DNA of 64,000 bases from Streptococcus mitis (lineage in GTDB: Bacteria > Bacillota > Bacilli > Lactobacillales > Streptococcaceae), in NCBI RefSeq assembly GCF_009496155.1, contig NZ_WIJP01000013.1, positions 1-64,000 on the forward strand, in the 5' to 3' direction. The position numbers were made by a program, and so were the translations under genes. How positions within the stretch are numbered: position 1 is the stretch's first letter; every line of letters starts with the position of its first letter. Shown here in pieces: positions 55,635-64,000 of the stretch. The notes below the pieces were generated by a model, which searched no databases, was not told the DNA's origin, and was given only the letters and a program-made list of their open reading frames with translations.

Positions 55635-56072
55635 TTATGCTTCCTCAATCAAGCGTGTATGTTCTCTCTTGATACAGCGATTCATCACAATGTCATCGCA
55701 TCCACCAGCACGCAAAATATCTTCTGCTTCCAGACTTTCAAGTCCCAGCTGTGCCCAAAAAATCTTGGCATTAGCCTTGAGAAAATCACGCGCCACATCT
55801 GGCAAAAACTCACTGCGACGGTAAACATTGACAATATCTACAGGAAAAGGAATCTCTGCTAGGCTAGCATAAGCCTTTTCACCCAAGATTTCGCCACCTG
55901 CCGCCTTGGGATTGACTGGGATGATTTTATAACCCCGCGCCTGCATTTCCTTGGTCACTCGATTGCTGGTTGTTTCCTCGCGGTCAGACAAACCCACCAC
56001 AGCAAGGGTTTTACTCGTTGCTAGATACTGACGAATCACGCCATCACTTGGATTGATAAATTCTTGACTCAT
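55635..56072 (-). CDS. CoA-binding domain protein (YccU/HcgN-like)
   Basis: 145 residues, a single Rossmann CoA-binding domain. TLAVVGLSDREETTSNRVTKEM (about 18-39) forms the CoA loop, YKIIPVNPKAAGGEILGEKAY follows, and VNVYRRSEFLP and FWAQLGLES are conserved. Related to the N-domain of succinyl-CoA synthetase alpha subunit. Role unknown; it is monocistronic between polA and the BOX. Confidence 0.87.
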   Translation of the reverse strand: MSQEFINPSDGVIRQYLATSKTLAVVGLSDREETTSNRVTKEMQARGYKIIPVNPKAAGGEILGEKAYASLAEIPFPVDIVNVYRRSEFLPDVARDFLKANAKIFWAQLGLESLEAEDILRAGGCDDIVMNRCIKREHTRLIEEA

Positions 56073-56133
56073 AGAAATCCTCCTTTTTCATCAGTATAGC
56101 ACATTTTGAAAAGGCTTGCATAATTCTACTACA

Positions 56134-56158
56134 AAAAAGGAGGACTAGCCCCCTTTTT
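56134..56158 (-). terminator. Intrinsic terminator of polA
   Basis: Minus strand AAAAAGGGGG, CTAGT, CCTCCTTTTT (one G-U pair), then TT. It begins at the polA stop codon. Confidence 0.85.
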
Positions 56159-58790
56159 ATTTAGCCTCGTACCAGGTTGCCCCTTCATTTTCATCTGCGA
56201 TGAGGGGAACACTGAGTTGAATGGCTTCTTCCATGGTTTGTTTGACCAATTTTTTCATCTCTGCCAATTCAGACTTAGGAACTTCAAGGACGATTTCATC
56301 GTGCACTTGTAACAGCATCTTAGTCTGATAACCACCTGCAACCAATGCTTTATCTAGCTGAATCATAGCAATCTTGAGAATATCTGCCGCCGAACCCTGA
56401 ATAGGAGAGTTGATGGCCGTTCGCTCTGCAAAACCACGAATATTGAAGTTACGCGAATTGATATCTGGCAACTCACGACGACGCTTGAAGAGGGTCTCTA
56501 CATAGCCCTTATCACGCGCCTCACGCACCACTTCATCCATGTAGTTTTTAATACCTGGGAAGCGTTCAAAGTAGGTATCAATATAGGCTTTGGCTTCCTT
56601 ACGGCTAATGCCTAAATTATTAGACAAACCAAAATCTGAAATCCCGTAAACCACTCCAAAGTTAACCGCCTTGGCATTGCGACGGTCGTTTGCAGTCACA
56701 TCCTCAGGACGCTCAATGCCAAAGACCCGCATGGCTGTCGAAGTATGAATGTCAGCACCCTCTTGGAAGGCCTTAATCAAGTGCTCATCCTTAGAAATAT
56801 GCGCCAAAACGCGCAATTCAATCTGTGAATAGTCGGAGCTGAGAAGGACACTATCCTCCCACTCAGGTACAAAAGCTTTACGAATGAGACGCCCCTGTTC
56901 CAAACGCACAGGAATATTTTGCAAGTTTGGATCCACACTAGACAGACGCCCAGTCTGGGTCAAATCCTGCACATAGCGAGTATGAATCTTGCCATCAGCC
57001 AAAATCCAGTCCTGCAAGCCAATCACATAAGTAGACTGAATCTTGGCAATCTGACGGTAGTCTAGGATTTTCTTAACAATCGGAGCAATAGGAGCCAGGC
57101 GCTCCAAGACATCCACCGCTGTCGAATAACCTGTCTTGGTTTTCTTAGTGTATTCTAAAGGTAACCCCAATTTTTCAAAGAGAAGGACACCCAACTGCTT
57201 AGGCGAGTTGATATTAAATTCTTCACCAGCCAGTTCATAAATCTCCTGAGTTAGTTTTTCAATGACAAGCTCATTTTCAACCTGCATCTCAAGCAAGGTC
57301 TCTTTCTTGACCGTAATACCAGCAATTTCCATCTTAGCAAGGACAAAGGCTAGAGGTTGCTCCATATCATAAAGAAGCTCTAATTGCCCATTTTCACTGA
57401 GTTTTTCAAGTAAAACAGGTTCTGTTTCGACCAAAACAGCAAGCTTACGAGCCAAGTGCTCCAAGAATTTCTCACGTTCAGGAATAGCCTTCTTGACTCC
57501 CTTACCATAGAAAGTCTCATCATCAACCAAATAAGTCTGACCATAAAGACTAGCAATAGTCGCAATTTCATTGCCCTCCACAGTCGAAAGGAGGTATTTA
57601 GCCAAACGACTGTCAAAAGCAGGCGCCTGCAAATCCACACCAAAACGATGCAAGAGAACTTTAGCCTTCTTAAAGTCATAAACTCTCAGAGGGGTTTTTT
57701 CTAGAAAATCCTTGAAAATAGGCTCTTGCAACAGCTCAAGCTTGTCTGTTGCATAGAGCTTATAGCCACAAGACCAAGCAAAACCAACCAAATCATCCGT
57801 ATGGTAATTCTCACCAAAAAGCTCAAAATGGAAGATAGACTCTTCACTCAGCATATCTTGACTAACTTGATCAACGATAGTAAAGTCCAAACTCTCAGCC
57901 ACATCAGCTGACGACACATTTAAAGCCTGTTTGAGCTGTTTAAAACCCATCTCATCGTAGAATTTCCCAAGATTTTCCACATCTGGACCACTATAGACCA
58001 AATCCTCCAAACTAATCTCAATCGGTGCCTTGGTATCAATGGTCGCCAGTGTTTTTGACAAAAAAGCCTGTTCCTTGTCATTGATGAGATTTTCCTTCAT
58101 CTTAGAAGCCTTCATCCCATCAATATTTTCATAAATCCCCTCAAGCGAACCATGCTCCAGCAAGAGCTTGATACCCGTCTTTTCACCAATTTTAGTAACT
58201 CCAGGGATATTATCCGACTTATCACCCATGAGCGCCTTGAGATCGATAAACTGAGTCGGTGTGATGCTCATCTTTTCCATAAGATATTCTGGCGTAAAGG
58301 CCTCAAACTCAGCCACACCTTTCTTGGAAATTTCAACCACCGTATGCTCATCCGTCAGCTGAATCAAATCCTTGTCCCCACTGACAATGGTAATATCAAA
58401 ACCATCTTGCTCAGCTAGTTTATCCAGTGTACCAATGATGTCATCCGCCTCATACTGAGCCAACTCATAGTGACGAATTCCCATATAATCCAGTAACTCA
58501 CGAATGAAGGGAAATTGCTCACGAAACTCATCGGGAGTCTTAGCTCGACCACCCTTATAGTCCGCATACATCTCTGTACGGAAGGTCGTCTTTCCCGCAT
58601 CAAAAGCCACCAAAATATGACTAGGCTCAATCCGTTCCAATAAATGACTTAACATCAACTGAAAGCCATAAATGGCATTGGTATGCAAGCCAGCCGCATT
58701 CTTAAAACGGTCCAACTGTTGATAGAGCGCAAAAAAAGCCCGAAAAGCAACAGAAGACCCATCAATTAATAATAATTTTTTCTTATCCAT
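56157..58790 (-). CDS. polA: DNA polymerase I
   Basis: 877 residues from the ATG at 58790, the length known for pneumococcal Pol I; an upstream in-frame start adds 12 residues. The 5'-nuclease domain (about 1-290; LLLIDGSSVAFRAFFAL, DKDLIQLTD, GDKSDNIPGVTKIG) is followed by an exonuclease-like domain (about 300-470) lacking the metal-binding acidic residues. This is expected for an enzyme without 3'-5' proofreading. The polymerase domain has DYSQIELRVLAHIS, RRNAKAVNFGVVYGIS and LLQVHDEIVLEVP. Confidence 0.96.
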   Translation of the reverse strand: MDKKKLLLIDGSSVAFRAFFALYQQLDRFKNAAGLHTNAIYGFQLMLSHLLERIEPSHILVAFDAGKTTFRTEMYADYKGGRAKTPDEFREQFPFIRELLDYMGIRHYELAQYEADDIIGTLDKLAEQDGFDITIVSGDKDLIQLTDEHTVVEISKKGVAEFEAFTPEYLMEKMSITPTQFIDLKALMGDKSDNIPGVTKIGEKTGIKLLLEHGSLEGIYENIDGMKASKMKENLINDKEQAFLSKTLATIDTKAPIEISLEDLVYSGPDVENLGKFYDEMGFKQLKQALNVSSADVAESLDFTIVDQVSQDMLSEESIFHFELFGENYHTDDLVGFAWSCGYKLYATDKLELLQEPIFKDFLEKTPLRVYDFKKAKVLLHRFGVDLQAPAFDSRLAKYLLSTVEGNEIATIASLYGQTYLVDDETFYGKGVKKAIPEREKFLEHLARKLAVLVETEPVLLEKLSENGQLELLYDMEQPLAFVLAKMEIAGITVKKETLLEMQVENELVIEKLTQEIYELAGEEFNINSPKQLGVLLFEKLGLPLEYTKKTKTGYSTAVDVLERLAPIAPIVKKILDYRQIAKIQSTYVIGLQDWILADGKIHTRYVQDLTQTGRLSSVDPNLQNIPVRLEQGRLIRKAFVPEWEDSVLLSSDYSQIELRVLAHISKDEHLIKAFQEGADIHTSTAMRVFGIERPEDVTANDRRNAKAVNFGVVYGISDFGLSNNLGISRKEAKAYIDTYFERFPGIKNYMDEVVREARDKGYVETLFKRRRELPDINSRNFNIRGFAERTAINSPIQGSAADILKIAMIQLDKALVAGGYQTKMLLQVHDEIVLEVPKSELAEMKKLVKQTMEEAIQLSVPLIADENEGATWYEAK

Positions 58791-58872
58791 ACACCCATTA
58801 TAAAGGAAAGCATCAAAAAATACCATTGGGAAGAGTTAGACCAAGTATTTTTCATACTTTTCCCTAATATAA

Positions 58873-59356
58873 TCATTTAGTTTTAAAAAAGCGCTCCAAG
58901 CATTCAAAAACATTTGGGACTTCCCTTAATAAATCTGTTACTTCCTTTTTCAAGATAGCCCAAGATTGCTCAATAGGATTCAAATCCGGTGAATAAGGTG
59001 GTAGAGGTAAGAAAAAGTGTTTATCTTAAATGCAAAGTTCATCCAAAATGTTCTTGGGATGAAAACTAGCATTGTCCATAACAATAACATGAGATGGCTT
59101 TAAAGCTGCCCATACTGAAGGGACAGCACAAGCAAAATGTGCCGCAATTTCCCGTAAGAAAGCATCTGGATGAGCCTCTACAAAGGCCTTCAACTCCTCC
59201 AAAGGGATTTTCCGATTTTTGACGACTCGCTTTTTCCGCTATAAGTGTCCTTGTTCACGTCTTTCTTTTCCCAAGTGAAGAGAGTTCTGACGCCAACATC
59301 AAAAGCCTTGGGCACCTTGACATGGCTGTGTCCCTCTTTGATGTAATCTAATGCTC
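58873..59356 (-). pseudogene. IS630-like transposase remnant, internally deleted
   Basis: Minus strand: orfA-like ALDYIKEGHSHVKVPKAFDV (from about 59356), then RVRTLFTWEKK-type sequence, a frameshift, and KNRKIPLEELKAFVEAHPDA. It runs directly into HVIVMDNASFHPKNILDELC, an ochre stop, and LPLPPYSPDLNPIEQSWAIL to a stop at 58873. The first catalytic Asp region is deleted. It is a different IS630 subgroup from the copies at 2211 and 6105. The flanks (58791-58872) show nothing else. Confidence 0.8.
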
Positions 59357-59371
59357 CTTATTTAAAATCTG

Positions 59372-59483
59372 TACTATAGTAGATTGAATATAGTACAGGA
59401 TATTTTGATTGCTAAAAAATTTTTAGAAATTCATTTTTCTTTTCTAATCAATTTGTTTACATCTTATTTCAATCCATTATATA
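59372..59483. repeat. RUP element
   Basis: About 112 bases running from TACTATAGTAGATTGAATA to ATCTTATTTCAATCCATTAT, imperfect inverted ends with an A/T-rich middle. RUP elements are thought to be mobilised by IS630-Spn1, whose ends they share; the nearby IS630 relic fits. Confidence 0.82.
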
Positions 59484-59547
59484 TGCCATAGCTTTACTAT
59501 GATATGCTTTTTTAAAACTAAGCAATTATATTTATAAACCATGACAT

Positions 59548-59590
59548 AAAAAAAGGAGCATCTCCAACTACGGAAATGCTCCTTTTTTTT
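59548..59590 (-). terminator. Intrinsic terminator of prs
   Basis: Minus strand GGAGCAT, 14-base loop, ATGCTCC, flanked by A-run and T-run (eight T). About 40 bases past the prs stop. Confidence 0.87.
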
Positions 59591-59628
59591 GATAGTTAGA
59601 AGCGAGTTTTTACCCAGCCTCTTGGTCA

Positions 59629-60597
59629 TTAAATCTTTTTCTCAATACTGAAAAGTGGAGAAAGTGGGCGTTTTTCATGGATACGTACAATAGCATCACC
59701 CAGTAGATGAGCAATCGAAATCTGTTCAATCTTATCAATCAAACGCTCTTCTGACAGATAGATGGTATCCAAAACAACCAATTTCTTGATAGCTGAATTT
59801 TGGATATTGTCCATAGCTGGACCAGAAAGAACTGGGTGCGTACAGCTTGCATAGACTTCAACAGCACCAGCTTCTGCAAGAGCATCTGCCGCATGACAAA
59901 TCGTTCCAGCTGTATCAATCATATCATCAATCAAGATACAAGTCTTGCCTTCGACCTTACCGATGATGTTCATGACTTCACTAGTATTCATCTTATCAAC
60001 GCTACGACGTTTGTCAATGATAGCAATAGATGTTTTCAAAAATTCTGCCAACTTACGAGCACGAGTCACCCCTCCATGGTCTGGACTGACAACCACATAG
60101 TCAGAACCAACCATACCACGACGCTCAAAATAATCCGCAATCAGAGGAGCTCCCATCAAATGATCCACAGGAATATCAAAGAATCCTTGAATCTGCGCAG
60201 CATGCAAGTCGATGGTCAATAAACGATCCACTCCAGCTACTTCAAGCATATTTGCGACAAGTTTTGAAGTGATTGGCTCACGCGCTCTCGCCTTTCTATC
60301 CTGACGTGCATACCCATAGTAAGGCATGACAACATTGACAGATTCTGCACTCGCACGCTTCAAAGCATCCACCATAATCAAAATTTCAAGTAGATTGTCA
60401 TTTACAGGCGAGCTAGTTGATTGTAGGATAAAGACGTGTTTCCCACGGATTGATTCTTCGATGTTGACCTGAATCTCTCCATCTGAAAATTGGCGAACAC
60501 TTGATTTCCCCAACTCTATCCCAATCTCCTGCGCCACACGTTCTGCCAATTCTTGATTAGAAGAAAGGGCAAACAGCTTTAAATCAGAAAAAGACAT
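59629..60597 (-). CDS. prs: Ribose-phosphate pyrophosphokinase (PRPP synthetase)
   Basis: 322 residues from the ATG at 60597 (GGAGG upstream); a longer frame lacks an [43 protein letters not shown] (about 97-116), the metal site [21 protein letters not shown] and the PRPP loop [21 protein letters not shown] (about 219-239). It makes PRPP, the entry metabolite of the purine pathway that fills much of this window. Confidence 0.95.
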   Translation of the reverse strand: MSFSDLKLFALSSNQELAERVAQEIGIELGKSSVRQFSDGEIQVNIEESIRGKHVFILQSTSSPVNDNLLEILIMVDALKRASAESVNVVMPYYGYARQDRKARAREPITSKLVANMLEVAGVDRLLTIDLHAAQIQGFFDIPVDHLMGAPLIADYFERRGMVGSDYVVVSPDHGGVTRARKLAEFLKTSIAIIDKRRSVDKMNTSEVMNIIGKVEGKTCILIDDMIDTAGTICHAADALAEAGAVEVYASCTHPVLSGPAMDNIQNSAIKKLVVLDTIYLSEERLIDKIEQISIAHLLGDAIVRIHEKRPLSPLFSIEKKI

Positions 60598-60742
60598 GAT
60601 TTCCTCCGGTATATATGTATCGCTTGTGCTTTTCACAAGATTTTTCCATCTACCATTGTAGCTCTTTTTGCACTATTTTTCAATCAAAAATAAAAGAAGG
60701 ACACCATATTTGTACCCTTGCATCATTCTTTTGAAAAATATT

Positions 60743-61558
60743 CTAGTTCATTATCTCATCGTTCTTCTCAACAAAGCGATAAGCCTGATAAAAACCGTAA
60801 AGAGCAATAGCTGTAACTACTGGAATCGCTAGTGGCAACTCTGTCTCCAATTCCACAAAAGGAGAATTAAACAGGAAGTGAGTTCCCAAGGCTAAACCTA
60901 GGAAAATAAGCCCCTCTTTCTTACCAACCTTCTGTCCTTTATAGGCTCTGTAAAGTAAGTAAACACCTACTACAGCTAGACCTGAAAAAGTCCAGTGAGA
61001 GGCAATTCCTGAAATGATACGCTCTAAAATTCTCGAAATAGTAAAGTCAAAGCCCTCTGGCAAATCCGTACGAATGTAGCTAATATCCTCAATCATTTGG
61101 AAACCCAAACCAGAAGCAATTCCTAGTAAAAACAAAGATTTTAATTTTCGCACAGGAATCAAAGCCAAAACAAAAACAAGTGGCAATAATTTCAAGGGCT
61201 CTTCTACCAAAGGAGCCACAATAGCACTTTCAAAGGCATTTAAAAATGCACTATCTGGAAAAAGAACCCCCAGCAAATCATGGATATAGGTATTAGCAAA
61301 GCTAGACAACCAGCCTGAAAGGAACATCCCACCCAATAAAGACAGAATCAAAGCGTTCTTTGGCAATTCCCATTTTTTCCCAATACGGAAAAGGAAATAA
61401 AGAGCCGGAATCATGTAAAAGAGAGCTAGAAAGATAGAAACTCCCATTAAGCCATATTCCGCACCTGACATCGAACCATCCGTATAGTAGATGGTTTCAT
61501 ACTGCAAACCAATACATAGCAATAACATAAAAATAAATAAAATACTGTTTTTCTTCAT
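60743..61558 (-). CDS. PrsW-like intramembrane protease family protein
   Basis: 271 residues, about seven to eight membrane helices. The family motif EExxK appears as PLVEEPLKLLPLVFVL (about 118-133). A second acidic motif is GLGFQMIEDISYIRTD, and histidines occur in IASHWTFSGLAVVG and LGTHFLFNSPFVELE, a pattern of the PrsW/CPBP-like metalloprotease group. Substrate unknown. The gene lies between prs and the carbonic anhydrase gene and appears monocistronic. Confidence 0.82.
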   Translation of the reverse strand: MKKNSILFIFMLLLCIGLQYETIYYTDGSMSGAEYGLMGVSIFLALFYMIPALYFLFRIGKKWELPKNALILSLLGGMFLSGWLSSFANTYIHDLLGVLFPDSAFLNAFESAIVAPLVEEPLKLLPLVFVLALIPVRKLKSLFLLGIASGLGFQMIEDISYIRTDLPEGFDFTISRILERIISGIASHWTFSGLAVVGVYLLYRAYKGQKVGKKEGLIFLGLALGTHFLFNSPFVELETELPLAIPVVTAIALYGFYQAYRFVEKNDEIMN

Positions 61559-61582
61559 ACACTTTCTTTCTAAATGAATTTT

Positions 61583-62080
61583 TTACAATTCTACGACTGT
61601 CATACTTCCTGTATCCACATCGTAAATAGCACCAGAAATAATGACATCATCTGGTATTAGGGGAGACTCGATAAGGAGTTGCATGTCCTCACGTACACTC
61701 TCCTCTATATCTTGAAAGGGCAAAAAGTCCTGGTCTGACACATCGACACCTAGTTCCTCTTTTAAATACTCCTGAAAAGGCCCATTTTCAAATGTCTGAG
61801 CACCACAGTCTGTATGGTGCAATACCACAATCTCTCTTGTCCCCATTTGTTGCTGGGAAATCACCAGAGAACGAATCATGTCTTCTGTCACTCGACCACC
61901 TGCATTCCGCAAGATATGAGCATCCCCAAGTGCCAATCCCAAAGCTTGCGCAACGTGCAGACGAGAGTCCATACAGGTCACAATAGCCACTCTTGTTTTG
62001 GGTTTAAGTGGCAGATTTAACTGCCCATGTAGGGCAACATAAGCCTGATTGGCTTGCATAAACTGTTCAAAATACGACAC
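61583..62080 (-). CDS. Beta-class carbonic anhydrase
   Basis: 165 residues from a GTG start at 62080, which has GGAGG five bases upstream; a longer ATG frame would run back towards radA without an RBS. Zinc ligands are in VTCMDSRLHVAQ (Cys and the Asp-Arg dyad) and VLHHTDCGAQTF (His and Cys). It interconverts CO2 and bicarbonate. Bicarbonate feeds PurK and fatty acid synthesis, and the enzyme is important for growth in ambient air. It follows radA by ~70 bases. Confidence 0.93.
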   Translation of the reverse strand: MSYFEQFMQANQAYVALHGQLNLPLKPKTRVAIVTCMDSRLHVAQALGLALGDAHILRNAGGRVTEDMIRSLVISQQQMGTREIVVLHHTDCGAQTFENGPFQEYLKEELGVDVSDQDFLPFQDIEESVREDMQLLIESPLIPDDVIISGAIYDVDTGSMTVVEL

Positions 62081-62152
62081 GATTCCCTCCTCGAAAATTT
62101 GATAGTCAAATATTTCTCCTATCTTATCATTTTTAAGAGGATTTGTCACAGA

Positions 62153-63517
62153 TTATGCAAATACCTTTTTCAAAACTTCCTGAATCGTTGTCACGCCAAT
62201 GACCTGAATTTCCTTAGGCGGAGTGATTCCTGTCAAGGAATTCTTAGGTACATAAATCTTAGTAAAACCCAGTTTAGCAGCTTCATTAATGCGCTGCTCG
62301 ATACGATTCACGCGCCGAATTTCTCCTGTCAAACCAAGCTCCCCAACAAAACATTCCTGAGGATTGGTTGGCTTGTCCTTGTAGCTCGAAGCAATGGCAA
62401 CTGCAACAGCTAAGTCAATGGCAGGTTCATCCAATTTGACACCGCCAGCAGATTTGAGATAGGCGTCCTGATTTTGCAAGAGAAGACCTGCCCGCTTTTC
62501 CAAAACAGCCATAATCAAGCTGGCGCGATTGAAATCAAGTCCTGTCGTCGTACGCTTGGCATTTCCAAACATGGTCGGTGTCACCAAGGCCTGAACCTCC
62601 GCCAAAATCGGACGCGTCCCTTCCATAGTCACAACGATGGACGATCCCGTAGCCCCGTCTAAACGCTCCTCTAGAAAAACTTGACTCGGATTGAAGACCT
62701 CAACCAAGCCACCCGACTGCATCTCAAAAATCCCAATCTCATTAGTGGAACCAAAACGGTTTTTGACCGCTCTTAAAATACGGAAGGTGTGGTGGCGCTC
62801 CCCTTCAAAGTAAAGCACCGTATCCACCATATGCTCCAACATACGAGGCCCAGCCAAGGTTCCTTCCTTGGTCACATGACCTACGATAAAGATGGCAATG
62901 TTATTAGTTTTGGCCAGCTGCATAAGTTCAGCCGTCACCTCACGCACTTGAGAAACAGACCCCTGCACCCCTGAAATCTCAGGAGACATAATAGTCTGAA
63001 TGGAGTCAATAATGAGGAAGTTTGGCTGGATTCTTTCTACCTCAGCTCGAACACTCTGCATATTGGTCTCTGCATAGAGATAAAACTCACTATCGATATC
63101 TCCCAAACGCTCTGCACGTAGTTTAATCTGCTGGGCAGACTCCTCCCCACTGACATAGAGAACGGTTCCCACTTGAGACAGCTGGGTCGAAACTTGTAGG
63201 AGAAGGGTTGATTTTCCAATCCCAGGATCCCCACCGATGAGGACGAGACTTCCTGGGACCACTCCGCCTCCAAGTACACGGTTGAATTCCTCCATCTCTG
63301 TCTTGATTCGATTGACATTGATGGAAGTCACCTCAGCCAGTTTCATGGGCTTGGTTTTCTCCCCTGTCAAGGACACACGCGCATTCTTGACCTCGGCAAC
63401 CTCAACCTCTTCTACAAAGGAAGACCAAGACCCACAGTTAGGACAACGTCCCAGATATTTAGGGGAATTATACCCACAATTTTGACATACAAATGTCGCT
63501 TTTTTCTTTGCGATGAT
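62153..63517 (-). CDS. radA: RadA/Sms DNA branch-migration helicase
   Basis: About 454 residues if translation starts at the ATC at 63515-63517 (or 453 from the next ATC). Between the preceding in-frame stop and the zinc finger there is no ATG, GTG or TTG, yet AAAGAGG stands just upstream. The first GTG, at 63376, would cut off the C4 zinc finger ([20 protein letters not shown]). The rest is standard: RecA-like core with Walker [17 protein letters not shown], the RadA motif [19 protein letters not shown] and a Lon-like C-domain. It promotes three-strand recombination during transformation and repair. Confidence 0.92.
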   Translation of the reverse strand: MIAKKKATFVCQNCGYNSPKYLGRCPNCGSWSSFVEEVEVAEVKNARVSLTGEKTKPMKLAEVTSINVNRIKTEMEEFNRVLGGGVVPGSLVLIGGDPGIGKSTLLLQVSTQLSQVGTVLYVSGEESAQQIKLRAERLGDIDSEFYLYAETNMQSVRAEVERIQPNFLIIDSIQTIMSPEISGVQGSVSQVREVTAELMQLAKTNNIAIFIVGHVTKEGTLAGPRMLEHMVDTVLYFEGERHHTFRILRAVKNRFGSTNEIGIFEMQSGGLVEVFNPSQVFLEERLDGATGSSIVVTMEGTRPILAEVQALVTPTMFGNAKRTTTGLDFNRASLIMAVLEKRAGLLLQNQDAYLKSAGGVKLDEPAIDLAVAVAIASSYKDKPTNPQECFVGELGLTGEIRRVNRIEQRINEAAKLGFTKIYVPKNSLTGITPPKEIQVIGVTTIQEVLKKVFA

Positions 63518-63527
63518 AAACCTCTTT

Positions 63528-64000
63528 CTATATCTCTAACTCACACTCAATCACTTGGCAAAAATCAATCTTCTCATTTGGCACAAACTGGCGCATGAGC
63601 ATTCGATGAGCAACAACTACCACAGTCTGATGTTCTCGATACTTAGACATACATTCTAGAAAACGAGACTTCATTTCCGTAGCTGTCTCATATTGAATAG
63701 GACTATTAGGAAGTAACTCCCCCTTATTTTCTAGAAACATAGTACGAGCTTTTTCAAAATTATCTGTGCCACTTTCATAGACCTGCCATTCATGCAATAA
63801 TGGCTCCACTCTCAAAGGAAGTCCCGTAGCACAAACCACATAAGAAGCCGTTTCTAAAGCTCTTGTGACTGCAGAAGATATGATTATTTCAGCTGAAGGA
63901 AGCAAGGTATTTTTGCTCAGTTTCTGGGCTTGTTGCCGTCCCTTCTCAGACAAGGGCGCCAAATCTATCCCAAATCCCGTATAAGAACGCTCCTCTATCT
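63528..64000 (-). CDS. Histidine phosphatase (phosphoglycerate mutase-like) protein, 3' part
   Basis: The frame is open to the right edge, so the N-terminus with the RHG motif is outside. Visible are [37 protein letters not shown] (about the conserved SxxxRAxxTA region), EWQVYESGT and [12 protein letters not shown] carrying the second catalytic His. It belongs to the branch-1 histidine phosphatase superfamily; substrate unknown. It ends 10 bases before the radA start, so the two are co-transcribed; I recall dut as the gene further upstream, in a competence-induced unit. Confidence 0.85.
   Translation of the reverse strand, partial: IEERSYTGFGIDLAPLSEKGRQQAQKLSKNTLLPSAEIIISSAVTRALETASYVVCATGLPLRVEPLLHEWQVYESGTDNFEKARTMFLENKGELLPNSPIQYETATEMKSRFLECMSKYREHQTVVVVAHRMLMRQFVPNEKIDFCQVIECELEI

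Noticed and set aside
58873..59483. An active insertion sequence
   Set aside because: In-frame stop, frameshift and loss of the first catalytic Asp region; only relic and RUP remain.

Overview
The window is almost certainly chromosomal DNA of Streptococcus pneumoniae or a very close mitis-group relative. Support comes from the low-GC sequence, six BOX elements and a RUP element, comAB beside a complete purine-synthesis cluster, the strH/bgaR/bgaC host-glycan genes, a PavB-type adhesin start, and gene order as I remember it for the first ~80 kb of pneumococcal genomes, read here in reverse. Nearly all genes are on the minus strand.

Layout, left to right. (1) 1-6.6 kb: the 5' end of a pavB-like adhesin, a family-2 glycosyltransferase, an IS630 relic, a SEC10/PgrA-type LPxTG protein facing an XRE regulator, and a second IS630 relic. 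(2) 6.6-10.6 kb: K+ uptake pair cabP/trkH, a nucleoside phosphorylase and galM. (3) 10.9-21.7 kb: glycan use: agaS, a four-subunit mannose-family PTS, beta-galactosidase bgaC, its GntR regulator bgaR, and the two-domain N-acetylhexosaminidase strH. (4) 21.7-39.9 kb: purB, purK, purE, purD, purH, purN, purM, purF, purL, purC. The purK-purB interval carries a three-gene cassette of an RNase H plus a RnlA/RnlB-type toxin-antitoxin pair. A purH'-'purN chimera, a GNAT acetyltransferase and a VanZ-like gene sit between purN and purH. (5) 40-43.9 kb: comAB with a ComE-type promoter. (6) 43.9-48.6 kb: a circular-bacteriocin cluster of the pneumocyclicin type with a PlcR-like regulator and a previously uncalled 17-residue peptide gene. 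(7) 48.7-51.0 kb: double-glycine bacteriocin and immunity-type genes, preceded by a tandem array of about 125-bp units. Each unit carries its own Shine-Dalgarno site and a 16-codon open reading frame. The array starts at a perfect cin-box (TACGAATA), the core of ComX-dependent late-competence promoters. (8) 51-64 kb: acpP, plsX, recO, an aminotransferase, a YeiH-like protein, a CoA-binding protein, polA, IS and RUP relics, prs, a PrsW-like protein, a beta-carbonic anhydrase, radA and a partial histidine phosphatase.

The strongest candidate for something undescribed is the array at 50176-51005. It has six intact and one decayed micro-ORF encoding aromatic, lysine-containing 16-mers (consensus M-[YF]-...-W-[FY]-[IT]-K-...-K). 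It lies behind the acpP terminator and a cin-box, and it leads into double-glycine peptides next to the ComAB exporter. This is consistent with a competence-induced peptide locus. The second is the RNase H-RnlA-RnlB cassette inside the purine operon. In E. coli, RNase HI is known to modulate RnlA/RnlB, so the physical linkage here is telling. All calls come from reading the sequence; no database search was run.
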